NCBI RefSeq assembly: GCF_900143525.1
Contig: NZ_FREZ01000007.1
Location: 172,324-236,323 of the forward strand
Source: Ruegeria sp. Alg231-54
GTDB taxonomy: Bacteria > Pseudomonadota > Alphaproteobacteria > Rhodobacterales > Rhodobacteraceae
Length of the DNA: 64,000 nucleotides
Reading direction: 5' to 3'
The notes under the pieces were generated by a model. That model saw nothing but the letters and a program-made list of their open reading frames with translations. It was not told the DNA's origin and made no database searches. Shown one piece after another: positions 26,571 through 36,722 of this stretch. Made by a program: the position numbers and the translations under genes. Position 1 is the first letter of the stretch. Every line of letters starts with the position of its first letter.

Positions 26571-26803
26571 TGCAGCCCTCCGAAATTCAGCGAAAACACG
26601 ACTTCCTGACACAATTGCGGGCTCTGGCTCATCAGCATCGCGCGACCCTCGTTCACTCGCCCGGTCGATACAAGGTCAAGCGCGGCGACGTGACGCTCAC
26701 GGTCAAGCATGACCCGAGTGAGCCCGAGGCCGAACTTTCCCGAATTGAACAAGCCCTGTTCGGGGCCAGTGAGCGCATCGCCGAGCGTGTAGCCCGAGGG
26801 TAG
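26570..26803 (+). CDS. Small hypothetical protein
   Basis: 77 residues. Starts on the A of the preceding stop (TAATG) with GGGGG about 6 bp before it. Contains HRATLVHSPGRYKVKRGDVT, perhaps a small beta fold, and ends in an amphipathic helix (ELSRIEQALFGASERIAERV). Family unknown. Confidence 0.5.
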   Translation: MQPSEIQRKHDFLTQLRALAHQHRATLVHSPGRYKVKRGDVTLTVKHDPSEPEAELSRIEQALFGASERIAERVARG

Positions 26804-26868
26804 CACATCCGCGAACAGCGCCCGACAGAGGTTCCGCCACAGCGGCGTCGGCGTCGGAGGACCCAGCC

Positions 26869-27030
26869 ATGAGTAGTCACCGCTGCACCCTCGTCAACGG
26901 GGCCAAGGGCTGGCGGTTCGAGAGGGGTGACCACGCCGTTTTCGCCTCGCGCGCCCCCCGGAAACCAGAACGGCACCTCGCGGCGCTGGAACAGACCCAA
27001 AACCCAACTCACAAAACAAACGCCGCCTAA
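26869..27030 (+). CDS. Small hypothetical protein (53 aa) with strong ribosome site
   Basis: ATG 26869 lies 7 bp after GGAGG (26857-26861), one of the best ribosome sites in the element. Product is basic (MSSHRCTLVNGAKGWRFERG start, TQNPTHKTNAA end). The following primase start was therefore moved to 27092, after this stop. Confidence 0.5.
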   Translation: MSSHRCTLVNGAKGWRFERGDHAVFASRAPRKPERHLAALEQTQNPTHKTNAA

Positions 27031-27091
27031 CGCGGTTGATACCCCGGCGCGCTGGGCTGGCCCCGCGCGTCCAACAGGAAGGAACGCCGCG

Positions 27092-30000
27092 ATGGCTCCT
27101 AAACAGATCAAATACACCAACATCCAGTTGGTGGACCCAAAGACCGGCGGCAAGCATTACCGCCGCGACGCGGACGGGACGCTGCACAAGGAAACGGTGG
27201 GCTACCTAAACGAGGGAAGCGCCTACGTGGATGGCGTCGCGGACATGGCCGAGTTCGCCGCAGTTTTGAACGACAAAGTAATACCGGGTGTGGATGTCAT
27301 GGCCTACGGGTTGCCAATCGTTCCCGTGGACGTCGACGGCGTGGGTGTGTTTTCAAAGGCTCGCTACAGGGAACAAGGCATCACCCGAACCGAGAGCCAT
27401 TTCGTTTGGAGCGACGGCCCCGGCATTATGGCAATGGACTACGACCCACGGGAGGGCCACGCGGTCCTGTCACCTGACGAACTGTGGGGGCAGTTGTGCC
27501 GGGTCATCCCCGACCTTGAGGAACATGACGTTGTGTGGGCACCGTCCTCATCCTCATTCGTTTACGACAGCGAGACCGACGAGCAATTGATCGGGCTGAA
27601 AGGGCAGCGCCTCTACATCGGTGTCGCGGATGCCACGGACATACCCCGTGCCGCTGACGTTCTGCTCAAGCGTATGTGGCTGAACAGGTTCGGCTACATT
27701 TTCATCTCGGGCAGCGGCGCACAACTCATCCGCGCTACGACCGACCCCTGCATGTATCAACCCTCGCGGTTGGACTATGCCGGTGGGGCCGTGTGCGGCG
27801 AGGGTATGGAACAGCGCCGCCCTGAACCCGCTCAGCTCATCAGCGAGGGTGAGCGCCTGATCGACACCCGCGAGGTCTTCAAAGACCTGACTGCGGCTGA
27901 GGAACGCACCTACACCCGCATGGTCGAGGAGGCGAAAGGCGCAACCGCGTCGGATGCCACCACCCAGCGCGAGATTTGGCTGGACCAATGCCTGATAAAG
28001 GAAGCCAACGCCATCGTTGGTGAGGTTGCCAGTGACGCGGAGGTCGACGCCGAGGTCGAACGGCTCGTCCAGCGTGGGCGTCGTACGGAATTGGAAAAAC
28101 AGATTAGCAGCGAGCGCCCAATCCTCCACGCTTCATACGTGGTTTATCTCGCCCGCAGCGGCACACCTGTCACGGTCGGCGACATACTGAGAGACCCGGC
28201 CACATACGAGGGCGAGAATCTGTCCGACCCGCTGGAACCGGATTACGGAGGCGGGCGCGCGACCGCGATTGTGTACGCCCAAAACCGCCGCATCGTCAGC
28301 CAGGCGCACGGCGTCCAGAAAACCTACGTTCTAGGTAGCGACGAGGAATACAATGAGATTTGGCAGGCGCGCGTGGCGGACCAACGGGCGCGCTGGGCGC
28401 TGCATGTCGAGCGGGTCGGGAATGTCCTAGACCCAGATGCCATTGAACTGGCCCTAGCCGTCGAGGATAACCCCGAGGCCATCGCGGCGCTGGAACAGAA
28501 GGCACGGGACCAGAAAGCCAAGACCGAGTGGGACCGGGCGCGCAAACGCGCTCGCACTGTGTTCGTGACCGAGGCGGCGCGGGATACCGGCGACAAGGTG
28601 GTGATAGACACCGCTGACCCGAACCTACTCATGGATGGTGCACCGCTGCTTGAATCGTTGCTGGGCGAGGCGCGTCTTGCATTCTCTTATGGCGGCGTCG
28701 GTGTCGGTATCCGCAAGACCCGTTCAACTTACCTCACCACCACACGGCGTGACCACGAGGGCGAAGCCGTCCGCGACGAGGATGGCAAGCCGATTAAAGA
28801 CCCGGCCCTTGTCGTTCGCACTGAACCCCTCACCACCGGGCATATGATCGGGCTTTTGCATCATATCGCTTATTTTCAGCGCGTGACACATTCGGATAGG
28901 GGCGTGATCGAAACACCCGTGTTCGCGCCCACCGGCCTCGTTAACCACATGACCAAATCAGTGGGACCAATGCTGCCCACCCTGAAAGGCGTGGCCTCGC
29001 ATCCGGTGCTGTATGACGGTCAGTTGTTGTCCGGGTCTGGTTACCACGAACCCTCAGGCTTGTGGCTGGAAACTGGTGACACCGAGGTCGAGGAATGGGG
29101 CGACCCACAGGAGGCCGTCGCGTTCCTGCGCGATGAGTGGCTGTGTGATTTCCCGTTTGATACAGACACGGACTTTGCCGCCGCCCTGATGCTGGCGATT
29201 TCACTGTTGAAAAACAAAACCAGCCTTTACGGGTCTGCGATACCTCTCAACGCCCTGACAGCGCCCAGCGCAGGCATCGGCAAGTCCATCCTGCTCGACT
29301 GCCTCAATTGCGCCGTCACCGGCCAAATCGCCGCCATGACGCAGGTGCCTGACGACCGGGAGGAACGCGGCAAGCTGATCACCAGCACGGTCATGGAAAG
29401 CGCTTCGCTGCTCGCCTTCGATAACGTCCGCACCGGCTCGACCATCGGCAACAGCTACTGCGACCTACACCAACTCGTCACGTCAGGTATGTGGAACGGT
29501 CGGGTGCTGGGCGTGTCCAAGACCTACTCCGGGCCGTCCGGCATGGTTGTCGCCCTGACCGGCAATAACATCCTCATGGCCGGGATACTGCGTCTCGTGC
29601 CGTTGAAATCCGCCTCGTGCCGCGCGGCATCGAAAACATGGTCCTGCGTGACTTCAAGCACCCGGACATCCTCACATGGACGCGCGAAAACCGAGGCCGC
29701 ATCATCGGCGCACTCGCCTGCATCGCCACCGCCAAGGTGGTCTCAGTAAAACCCAAGAGCCGGTTCCCTCAGTGGGAACGCGAGGTGGCCAGACCCGTGC
29801 TGAACGTGGTCGACGCACCGGACTTCTTCGACCTGTGGGTCGAGGCAGGGGAGGAGGATGTCAACGGGACCGCACCGTCCGGCCTAAGCCACCTCCTGCA
29901 AGCCATCACCCTGATCGAAGTCGGCGGGATGCTGCAGCCGCCCGAGGGTGAATGGATTACCGCTCAGGAAATCAACGCCCATGTCGGTGATCGCATCATG

Positions 30001-30243
30001 GAAAAGGCGTTTCCGGGCGACACGAGACCATCCATCCAAGCGGTGACAGGATACCTGAGACGCAACCGCGACACCAAGGTCGATGACGCCTACACGCTCA
30101 GGGCCGCGCGCATTAACCTCGGAAGTCGCACCGGTCGAAAGACCAGATGGGTGTTTCGTGTGGAGCGGACGAAAAATGCACCTGAAATCAGCGAAAGCGC
30201 CCGAATTCTCTTTTTGAGTGGGTGTGAGGGGGTAAAAAAGTGA
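27092..30243 (+). pseudogene. Primase-helicase of the element, one frame break
   Basis: Start ATG 27092 (MAPKQIKYTNIQLVDPKTGG) follows AGGAAGGA; an earlier in-frame ATG has no site. N-terminal 300 residues look like an archaeo-eukaryotic-type primase (DYD in IMAMDYDPREG, SSSSFVY). After a linker with helices, an SF3/AAA-like ATPase follows: P-loop APSAGIGKSILLD (Lys731), Walker B-like LLAFDNV, sensor VALTGNN. Here the frame breaks at GGG 29582-29584. One extra G restores MAGDTASRAVEIRLVPRG, with the expected Arg-bearing motif, and continues to 30243 (about 1050 residues). Either sequence error or a truncated, probably inactive helicase. Confidence 0.75.
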
Positions 30244-31297
30244 AAAAAAGCTAAGTGCTTGATTTCATTGAGTGTGCGCCAAGTTGGGCCAAAAAGCGCC
30301 AACTCGTCCGCGCAGATATGTTTGGAAATACTCAAAACACGATTTCAGTTTTTACAAATAGAAGTGGGGGTGGCAGTAGGCGCGTATTGGCTCTTATTGG
30401 CGCAACCCATCATTTCGAGGCCCGCTCACGAACCGTCATGAGCGCAGGAAGCGCGCCGCACAGTCCTGCAAATCCTGGGTTGTCACCATAGAGGCGACGC
30501 GCCTCATATTCGAATTTCTGGACGGTAATCCGCCGCCGTGGAGGTCGCCACACGGTTGTTCGGTATCCTCGGCAGGGACATCCTTGCCTGTGCGGCCTGT
30601 GACACCTGCTGGCACTACGACCTGCAACCTGTTCTCCTAATTCGCATTCGAAAAGGCAATCGCCGTGACCGGACATATGTCGGGGCAGACTACCACGAGT
30701 GTATCCAGCGACATGGCGCAAAGTACTACTGCGCCGCTGACGTAGTGAGAATACGCGAGACGTGGCCTGCGTCATCCAACCCGCGAAACCCGAAACCAAC
30801 GGCGATCAGGATACACAATGAGATCGGCCTGGTACCAGCATGCAGTGAGGCTTCGTCCATCGAAAGGTAGGCGTCGGGGTGGGTTTTGTCAGGTCAGGCA
30901 AAATCCCGAAAATACCCCCCACCCCGACAAAAACACGGGGGCGAGTGGAGCTTGGCCCCCACAGCCCGTCACTCCTTCCGAAAAAATTTTTGATTTTCTG
31001 AGAAACGCCGCGGCTGCCATCAGAACCCCGCCCACGCTTCCTTTTCGATTTTCCCGAATACAAAACCGCAGTCAGCGGCAGGCTAATCGCTCATCCGTGT
31101 CCGTTTCAAAGCCAGATGCAGACGTTCGCTGAAAAGTCATGAATGACCTCTTTGCGGACGAAGCGGCCATTTAGGTTATCGCACTCAATGTCCGCTTTCT
31201 CAATCAGGCTAGGTATGGCTCTATATACACATTCCATAAGCGCGCCGTCTTTCTCTTATGAAATTTGGGGACCTACCTGCACCAGATGGAAACGGCT
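30244..31297. other. Non-coding or degenerate right part of the element
   Basis: No convincing gene in 1.05 kb. Open frames exist on both strands (30538-30870 +, with CAACDTCWHY, and 30410-30799 -, ending KFEYEARRLYGDNPGFAG) but both are Arg-rich elsewhere and lack ribosome sites; either could be a decayed gene. It contains an 11-bp inverted repeat (30873-30928) and, from about 31108, a degenerate dispersed repeat (GCAGACGTTCGCT, TTTGCGGACGAAGCGG). The element boundary probably lies here. Confidence 0.5.
30873..30928. repeat. 11-bp inverted repeat with 34-nt spacer
   Basis: GTCGGGGTGGG (30873-30883) pairs with CCCACCCCGAC (30918-30928). The spacer has GTCAGGTCAGGC and A-rich stretches. No U-run follows on either strand, so not a simple terminator; could be a replication or packaging site, or an element end. 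Confidence 0.5.
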
Positions 31298-32197
31298 TCA
31301 TGTTCCGTCAGGGCATAATGCTGGATCACCTGCGAGGTGATCAATAAGCGAACGCACTCTGGTTGTGAGGTGCCGGTTTTGCGGAAAGAGTGCGGCAACA
31401 ACATACGGTGTGACCCGGTATTCGGCAAAAAGCTCCACCAGCTGGCCAGATTGCAGAGCGTCCGCGACCGTATAAGCCGGGCATCGCGCGATTGCTGCAC
31501 CCGCTGCGGCGATGCGGGCCGATCCTGCCGGAGCACTCATTCTAAAGCGCCCGTTCACTTGAACCGCCTCTTCTTGGCCATCAATGTCAAATTTCCAGAT
31601 TGTCGGCTCTGTCATGTTGCCGTCGAGAATGCATTCGTGGGTGGCTAGAGTGCGTGGATGGGTCGGTTTACCTGCTCTCTCCAAATAGTCGGGTGAGGCA
31701 CATACGACCAAGGGCATCCGACCAAGCTGCCGCACCTTAAGCGAACTATCACGCATCGGACCAATTCTGACGGCAAGGTCGATCCCTTCCTCTATTATGG
31801 ACACCCTGCGATCCGAGAACTGTAGATCTAGTTCGACATTCGGGTGTTTTGCAGCAAATCGAGCGAGAGAGGGAGCGAGGCGCAATGTGCCAAAACCTGT
31901 GGGAGCGGAGATATGGATCGTGCCACGTAGCGACGCTTGTTCGTTTCTGACCCGTTCTTCAAGCTCATCAAACGCGTCGAGGAGCGGTGCGCACAACGCC
32001 AAGTAGGTCGCACCTGCATCTGTTAATGCCACGCTGCGTGTCGTGCGGTTTAGCAATTGAACACCGAGCGCGTTTTCCAAATCGGCTACATATTTGCTGA
32101 CTAGACGCGCGGAGCGCCCCATCCGCTGCGCTGCGATGGTGAAAGAAGCGTTTTTTGCGACCAGCGCAAATGCGCGCATGCGATCAATCTTGTCCAT
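31298..32197 (-). CDS. LysR family transcriptional regulator
   Basis: 299 residues: N-terminal winged HTH (RMRAFALVAKNASFTIAAQR; RLVSKYVADLENALGVQLLN) and a LysR substrate domain. TTRSVALTDAGATYL and the HISAPTGFGTLRLAPSLARF segment place it in the CrgA/AaeR-like group. Divergent from the GST-DUF1348-flavoprotein operon, with 108 bp between, so it most likely controls that operon in response to an electrophile or oxidant (inference from layout). Confidence 0.9.
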   Translation of the reverse strand: MDKIDRMRAFALVAKNASFTIAAQRMGRSARLVSKYVADLENALGVQLLNRTTRSVALTDAGATYLALCAPLLDAFDELEERVRNEQASLRGTIHISAPTGFGTLRLAPSLARFAAKHPNVELDLQFSDRRVSIIEEGIDLAVRIGPMRDSSLKVRQLGRMPLVVCASPDYLERAGKPTHPRTLATHECILDGNMTEPTIWKFDIDGQEEAVQVNGRFRMSAPAGSARIAAAGAAIARCPAYTVADALQSGQLVELFAEYRVTPYVVAALFPQNRHLTTRVRSLIDHLAGDPALCPDGT

Positions 32198-32305
32198 GTC
32201 ATTGCGCCCCCTCAGGGCTTAAAGTTACACCAAAAATGGCGATTATCTCACAATTATGCAACGGGTATTACCGTCTTAGAAGGTTCAAAATGACTGGAGA
32301 CTCAG

Positions 32306-32944
32306 ATGCCAAACGCCGTTCGTATTCACCATTTCGCCAAATCAGGTCACGCGCATCGTGCCTTGGTGTTCGCAAAACTTGCAGGGATCGCGCATGAAAC
32401 CATTCCCGTTGATCTGGCAGCTGGTGCGCATAAGTCGCCTGAGTTTTTGGCGATGAACCCGAATGGGCAGGTTCCTGTTCTCGAAGATGGCGATGTAATT
32501 GTGCCAGATTCAAATGCGATCCTTGTCTACCTTGCGCGGGCTTATGCGCCTGACTGGATACCTAGCACTCCAATTGGTGAGGCTAAGGTTCAGCGTTGGC
32601 TCACACTCGCAGCTGGTGAAATTGCGTTTGGTTCATGCGCCGCGCGATTGATCACTGTTTTTGGAGCACCTTTGAACGCAGATTTCGCAGCCGCAACCGC
32701 CGAGAAGGCGATGCAGAAACTGGAACATGGACTTGAGGGCCGAGAATGGCTTGTTGGTGACCGCCCGACGATCGCGGATGTGGCGACATATTCGTATACA
32801 GCGCATGCGCCCGAGGGGAACGTTTCGCTCGACCCATATCCAAACGTACGAGCGTGGATATCCCGTTTCGAAGCTTTGCCTGGGTTTGAAGCAATGCCAG
32901 CTACCGCAGCTGGACTTTTAGCAGAGGCAGAGGCAGCGACATGA
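32306..32944 (+). CDS. Glutathione S-transferase family protein
   Basis: 212 residues. Thioredoxin-like N-terminal domain with the cis-proline and glutathione contact [20 protein letters not shown], then the helical domain with N-cap/hydrophobic staple [16 protein letters not shown] Ser (SGHAHRA) is at the usual catalytic position. Overlaps the next gene by 4 bp (ATGA). Substrate unknown. Confidence 0.9.
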   Translation: MPNAVRIHHFAKSGHAHRALVFAKLAGIAHETIPVDLAAGAHKSPEFLAMNPNGQVPVLEDGDVIVPDSNAILVYLARAYAPDWIPSTPIGEAKVQRWLTLAAGEIAFGSCAARLITVFGAPLNADFAAATAEKAMQKLEHGLEGREWLVGDRPTIADVATYSYTAHAPEGNVSLDPYPNVRAWISRFEALPGFEAMPATAAGLLAEAEAAT

Positions 32945-33417
32945 CCGCAGAAGCGCCACGCTATCCGTTACCACCTTTCACAACGGAGTCGGCAATCGAA
33001 AAGGTCCGCCTTGCCGAAGACGGTTGGAACAGTCGTGATCCGGCGAAAGTCGCACTCGCTTACACGCAGGATAGCAATTGGCGCAATCGAGCGGAATTCC
33101 CGCGGGGTCGCACTCAGATCGAAGAATTCCTGTCGCGAAAGTGGGCCAAGGAACTGGACTATCGGTTGATCAAAGAGTTGTGGATCCATGACGGCAATCG
33201 CATCGCCGTGCGATACGCCTATGAGTACCACGATGACAGCGGCAACTGGTTCCGGGCCTACGGCAACGAGAACTGGGAGTTTGACGAAAGTGGCTACATG
33301 GAACGGCGGTTCGCCAGCATCAACGAACATCCGATCGCAGAGACGGACCGCAAGTTCCGCTGGCCTTTGGGGCGCCGCCCCGATGATCATCCAAGTCTAA
33401 GCGACTTGGGCCTCTAA
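32941..33417 (+). CDS. DUF1348 (SnoaL/NTF2-like) protein
   Basis: 158 residues, the full length of a DUF1348 protein, with the family wording [29 protein letters not shown] and [17 protein letters not shown]2-like cone fold predicted. Function unknown; DUF1348 genes are often found next to redox genes and are induced by oxidants in some bacteria. ATGA overlap with the GST gene. Confidence 0.92.
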   Translation: MTAEAPRYPLPPFTTESAIEKVRLAEDGWNSRDPAKVALAYTQDSNWRNRAEFPRGRTQIEEFLSRKWAKELDYRLIKELWIHDGNRIAVRYAYEYHDDSGNWFRAYGNENWEFDESGYMERRFASINEHPIAETDRKFRWPLGRRPDDHPSLSDLGL

Positions 33418-33485
33418 TCAAACTTTCAAGGGCATCAAATGCCCCTGAAAATTAAATCCAATGAAATCCGCGTGAAGGTCAGACA

Positions 33486-35459
33486 ATGGCGCAGAAACAT
33501 CAGTCGCACAAAGGGGAATTGCTGCTGCAAGAGCGGCGCAAAACACCCAAAGAGCTCATCGATGCCATTCCGCAATTCATCGATAGCAATATGCCGCAGC
33601 AGCACGCGGATTTCTTTGCTGGTCTGTCTTACTTGCCCTTGGCAACGCTCGACCAACAGGGGCGCCCATGGGTCAGTATTTTGGTCACAACCTCGGATGA
33701 CGATCCTTCTGTCGGGATCAAGGTGTTGGGCGGCAACACAACGGATGTGGTTGCCGAGACCAACCCCTATGATCCATTTGCGCGCGCATTGCAGCAGGAC
33801 TTGGCGTCTGCCGAAGAAGCGCGGCTTTTTGCTGGCGTTGGGGTCGATTTCAGCAACCGGCGGCGTAACAAAATCGCCGGGACAATCGGCGAGTCCATCG
33901 TCGAAAATACTGGAAAGGTGCGGCTTCGGCTTCATTCCGACCAGCATCTTGGGAATTGTCCGAAATACATCACTGAGCGCAGATTGGCGCACTTTCAGCG
34001 CGCGGCCGAACTGTCTTATGACAGCTTTGACACGATTACATCTGCCTTGCCCGCCAGCGCTAAAGCCTTGGTTGATCGCGCAAGCACGGTCTTTCTGGCG
34101 ACAAGGCACATTGCTGAGAGCGATGCTTCGGACACTCTAACCGATATGGGTGTTAACCATCGCGGCGGTGCGCCGAGCTTTACCCGCATCTATGAAGAAG
34201 TCGAAGGTGATCAAGTAACAACTTATCTGGTTTTGCCTGACCATTCCGGCAATCGTTTTTACCAGTCTTTGGGTAACATCGAGACAAACCCTCAGGTCGG
34301 TCTCGTGTTTCCAGATTTCATCACGGGCCACGTCCTGTATGTCACTGGGGAGGCAGAAAATCTGTTCGCTGAGAAGGCAGAAACGCTTATGCCACGGGTG
34401 AGCCTGCTGACACGTATCAAAGTAACAGGGGCGGTCTTTGTCGCGGATGGGCTTAACCTAAAACTTACGTCTGAAGAGCAGTTTTCACCCTACAATCCGC
34501 CGGTAAAGCTCTTGCGGCAAGAATTAGAACAGATGGGGCATTCTGCGATGCCCTATGACGACGCTGCCGCGATCTCGGCTACGCTTGTCTCTACACAAGT
34601 TTTGTCCGACAATATTAAGACATTCACTTTTAAACTCTCATCGCCAGTCAATGCCCCTTTGCCCGGTGGGTTTGGTGTATTTGATTTCTCAGGCATTTTG
34701 GACGTCGGCTACAGCCATATGAACGAGGCGAACCCCCAGTTGGTGAACGAAGATTATATCCGAACTTGGACGCTTTCCAGCGCGCCAAGGTATGATCCGA
34801 AATTCAATACGTTCCGTGGGACCGATCATGTCAACGTCACCGTCAAACGCAAACCGGGCGGATTGGCGTCAAATGTCCTGCACGACAATGCGGACAAGCA
34901 TATCGACAGGAATCTTCCGGTCGTCTTCAAGGGGGCTGGTGCAGGGTTTAGTTGTTTTGCAGAGGGGCACGACGGCACACCCCCTAGTGTCCCGCCAAAG
35001 ATGCTTTGGATCGCGGGCGGAGTGGGCATTACGCCTTTCATGTCAATGTGGGACGGCATTCAGCAAGTGGCAAAGGCAAACCCAGATCAGACTTCTACTG
35101 ACATCGTGCTTATGTTTACCGGGCGTGATGACGATATCGGCGTCTTGAACCACTTTGCGTCGCGACATGGCTCGCTACCGGATCAAGTGAAGCTCAGCAT
35201 AGTTGCCTTTCAAAGCGTGAGCAGTCACCCATCTGCGGCACGATCCGTTCGGGACGGTCTGCGCGAAACGCTCTCCGACAACTTGCGGAATCTCGAAGAG
35301 CGACGCATGAAGATTAATGATTTCCGGACCGTCGCGGACCTGAGTGAGCGTGAAGTGTTCATGTGCGGACCTGCCGCTTTGATGAATTGGAGCGAAGAAC
35401 TCCTCACCGAATTGAACGTTGACGAGTCGAGACGTCATCGAGAGACATTTACCTTCTGA
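33486..35459 (+). CDS. PNPOx-like / ferredoxin-reductase-type flavoprotein fusion
   Basis: 657 residues. The N-terminal half is a pyridoxamine-phosphate-oxidase-like split barrel (LPLATLDQQGRPWVSILV; later a second barrel segment, FYQSLGNIETNPQVGLVF). The C-terminal part, from about residue 365, is a ferredoxin-NADP reductase-type module: FAD motif RTWTLSSAP, NAD motif AGGVGITPFMSMW and CGPAALMNW. No C-terminal 2Fe-2S cysteine cluster is present. Presumably an NAD(P)H-dependent flavin reductase acting on small molecules. Third gene of the LysR-linked operon. Confidence 0.88.
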   Translation: MAQKHQSHKGELLLQERRKTPKELIDAIPQFIDSNMPQQHADFFAGLSYLPLATLDQQGRPWVSILVTTSDDDPSVGIKVLGGNTTDVVAETNPYDPFARALQQDLASAEEARLFAGVGVDFSNRRRNKIAGTIGESIVENTGKVRLRLHSDQHLGNCPKYITERRLAHFQRAAELSYDSFDTITSALPASAKALVDRASTVFLATRHIAESDASDTLTDMGVNHRGGAPSFTRIYEEVEGDQVTTYLVLPDHSGNRFYQSLGNIETNPQVGLVFPDFITGHVLYVTGEAENLFAEKAETLMPRVSLLTRIKVTGAVFVADGLNLKLTSEEQFSPYNPPVKLLRQELEQMGHSAMPYDDAAAISATLVSTQVLSDNIKTFTFKLSSPVNAPLPGGFGVFDFSGILDVGYSHMNEANPQLVNEDYIRTWTLSSAPRYDPKFNTFRGTDHVNVTVKRKPGGLASNVLHDNADKHIDRNLPVVFKGAGAGFSCFAEGHDGTPPSVPPKMLWIAGGVGITPFMSMWDGIQQVAKANPDQTSTDIVLMFTGRDDDIGVLNHFASRHGSLPDQVKLSIVAFQSVSSHPSAARSVRDGLRETLSDNLRNLEERRMKINDFRTVADLSEREVFMCGPAALMNWSEELLTELNVDESRRHRETFTF

Positions 35460-35629
35460 TTTCGTCATCCGTTCAGAAGTGGACATTGGTACCAGTAGCA
35501 GCATCGGTGAGTTTGGGCTCTTTAGTTGATTCCGCTGCGCCTTGATGGAACGGCCGCTGTTGATCTGAGGTAGTAACGCTTGGGCCTTGGTGGCACCTAC
35601 GGGGACCCTTCGTTGCCGAGCTCAGGAAC

Positions 35630-36187
35630 TTAGACGTTCGCTTTAATATTGTTTGCAAAGCGCGGTCGGGTGAAAATGAAGTTTTTCAGTTCGATATTGT
35701 CTAAGCCTACGCTAAAGATCGGGACAAGCGTGTTGGAGGTTTCAACCAGAATAAGCGTATTCTGATCCGACATCGGGGGAAGAAGATCTTTATATAGACC
35801 GATATCGTCGTCCGTTAACTTTTCAACATACTCGCCGCGAATTGCAGACCAGTTCACCGAATGATTGTCGTTGGCTGCATCGTAAAGAACTAACGAAATT
35901 CGAATTTTCAAATCCGTATCATTTGCCACCATTAATTTGAACATTTCCACCATCGAGTCAATGTATTCGCTATTGATCTCCCGAGTTTCTCGAGAAACTA
36001 GGTCACCGATCGTATGTGCTGCTTTGGTGTTCGAGGCATCCTGCCTATAAGCGTCGAAAAATGTATAACCCGCCATGATCGCCCAAAAGAGGATTGGGAT
36101 GACAAGAGCGGCTTCGACGGAAATCGAGCCGTTTTCCCGGCCGAGGAATCGTTTTGAACAGTGTATCGGAAGTCGGTTAATCCTCAT
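35630..36187 (-). CDS. TadE-like pseudopilin-type protein
   Basis: 185 residues. The first 45 contain GSISVEAALVIPILFWAIMA, the prepilin-like segment with the Glu found in TadE/TadF proteins. The rest is an extracytoplasmic domain of unknown fold (VSRETREINSEYIDSMVEM). Last of three consecutive Tad-type genes on the - strand, 1 bp from its upstream neighbour. Confidence 0.82.
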   Translation of the reverse strand: MRINRLPIHCSKRFLGRENGSISVEAALVIPILFWAIMAGYTFFDAYRQDASNTKAAHTIGDLVSRETREINSEYIDSMVEMFKLMVANDTDLKIRISLVLYDAANDNHSVNWSAIRGEYVEKLTDDDIGLYKDLLPPMSDQNTLILVETSNTLVPIFSVGLDNIELKNFIFTRPRFANNIKANV

Positions 36188-36188
36188 A

Positions 36189-36722
36189 CTAGTTAGGCTC
36201 CTGTACGAAAACGGTTGTAGCGGTCAAAGCGTATTGACCTTCTTCGTTAACTATTGCCTTGCCCATAGCGGATGTCGGGAACATGGGATTGATCTTGGCG
36301 CAGGCCCGAAGAACCATCAACTCGTTCTCAAGGCCGTTTTGAAAAGTCCGCACAGGGCGCACTTCGTCGGACAAGTCAGTGCAGTCAGGGATGGTCGGTA
36401 CTGTTATGGACGCAAATGGATCTTGACGGATCATTTCTAGACGCAAGCTGTTTTCACAATTGCTGATATAACCGGCTCGGTTGCAGATAACCGCCTTAAT
36501 ATCGTCATGCTGTGGGTTAATGCCGGTGTTCAGCCTAATGTCGCGAACGGTCATGTCGACAGCCCGCTCCAGTTGCGCGTGTTTCAGTGTTACTAAGCCA
36601 AGCTCCAATCCCGAAAGAACCAGGAAAAACACGGCAGGGAATATGATAACAAACTCGACAGTCACATTGCCGTCTTCCTTGCGGCGAAGCTCAGTTAGAG
36701 CGGAGAACATCCGGCGCATCAT
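36189..36722 (-). CDS. TadE/TadF-like pseudopilin-type protein
   Basis: 177 residues with the prepilin-type segment EDGNVTVEFVIIFPAVFFL near residues 16-34. Four Cys in the exported domain (VICNRAGYISNCENS; IPDCTD; LRACAKI) suggest disulfides. Start overlaps the upstream gene (ATGA). Member of the tight-adherence minor pilin group. Confidence 0.85.
   Translation of the reverse strand: MMRRMFSALTELRRKEDGNVTVEFVIIFPAVFFLVLSGLELGLVTLKHAQLERAVDMTVRDIRLNTGINPQHDDIKAVICNRAGYISNCENSLRLEMIRQDPFASITVPTIPDCTDLSDEVRPVRTFQNGLENELMVLRACAKINPMFPTSAMGKAIVNEEGQYALTATTVFVQEPN

Larger units (their letters stand above)
23663..31130. mobile_element. Integrated element with tyrosine integrase and primase-helicase (satellite or plasmid-like island)
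   Basis: Integrase first, then nine compact genes on the same strand, several overlapping start-to-stop, ending in a large replication protein. No capsid, tail, portal, conjugation or relaxase genes are seen, so it is not a full prophage or conjugative element. The order integrase, small helix-turn-helix proteins, primase-helicase resembles P4/PICI-type satellites. Left edge: MBL remnant at about 23650-23662. Right edge unclear, placed near 31.1 kb where the repeat-bearing DNA before the LysR gene begins. No flanking direct repeat was found by eye. Confidence 0.65.

Noticed and set aside
30410..30799. 129-codon gene on the - strand
   Set aside because: Only the last 40 residues look protein-like; the rest is Arg-rich with no ribosome site and overlaps an equally plausible opposite frame.
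23663..31130. Complete prophage
   Set aside because: No capsid, terminase, portal, tail or lysis gene is visible.
32198..32305. LysR T-N11-A operator in the GST promoter
   Set aside because: AT-rich words are present but no clear symmetrical T-N11-A site could be chosen by eye.
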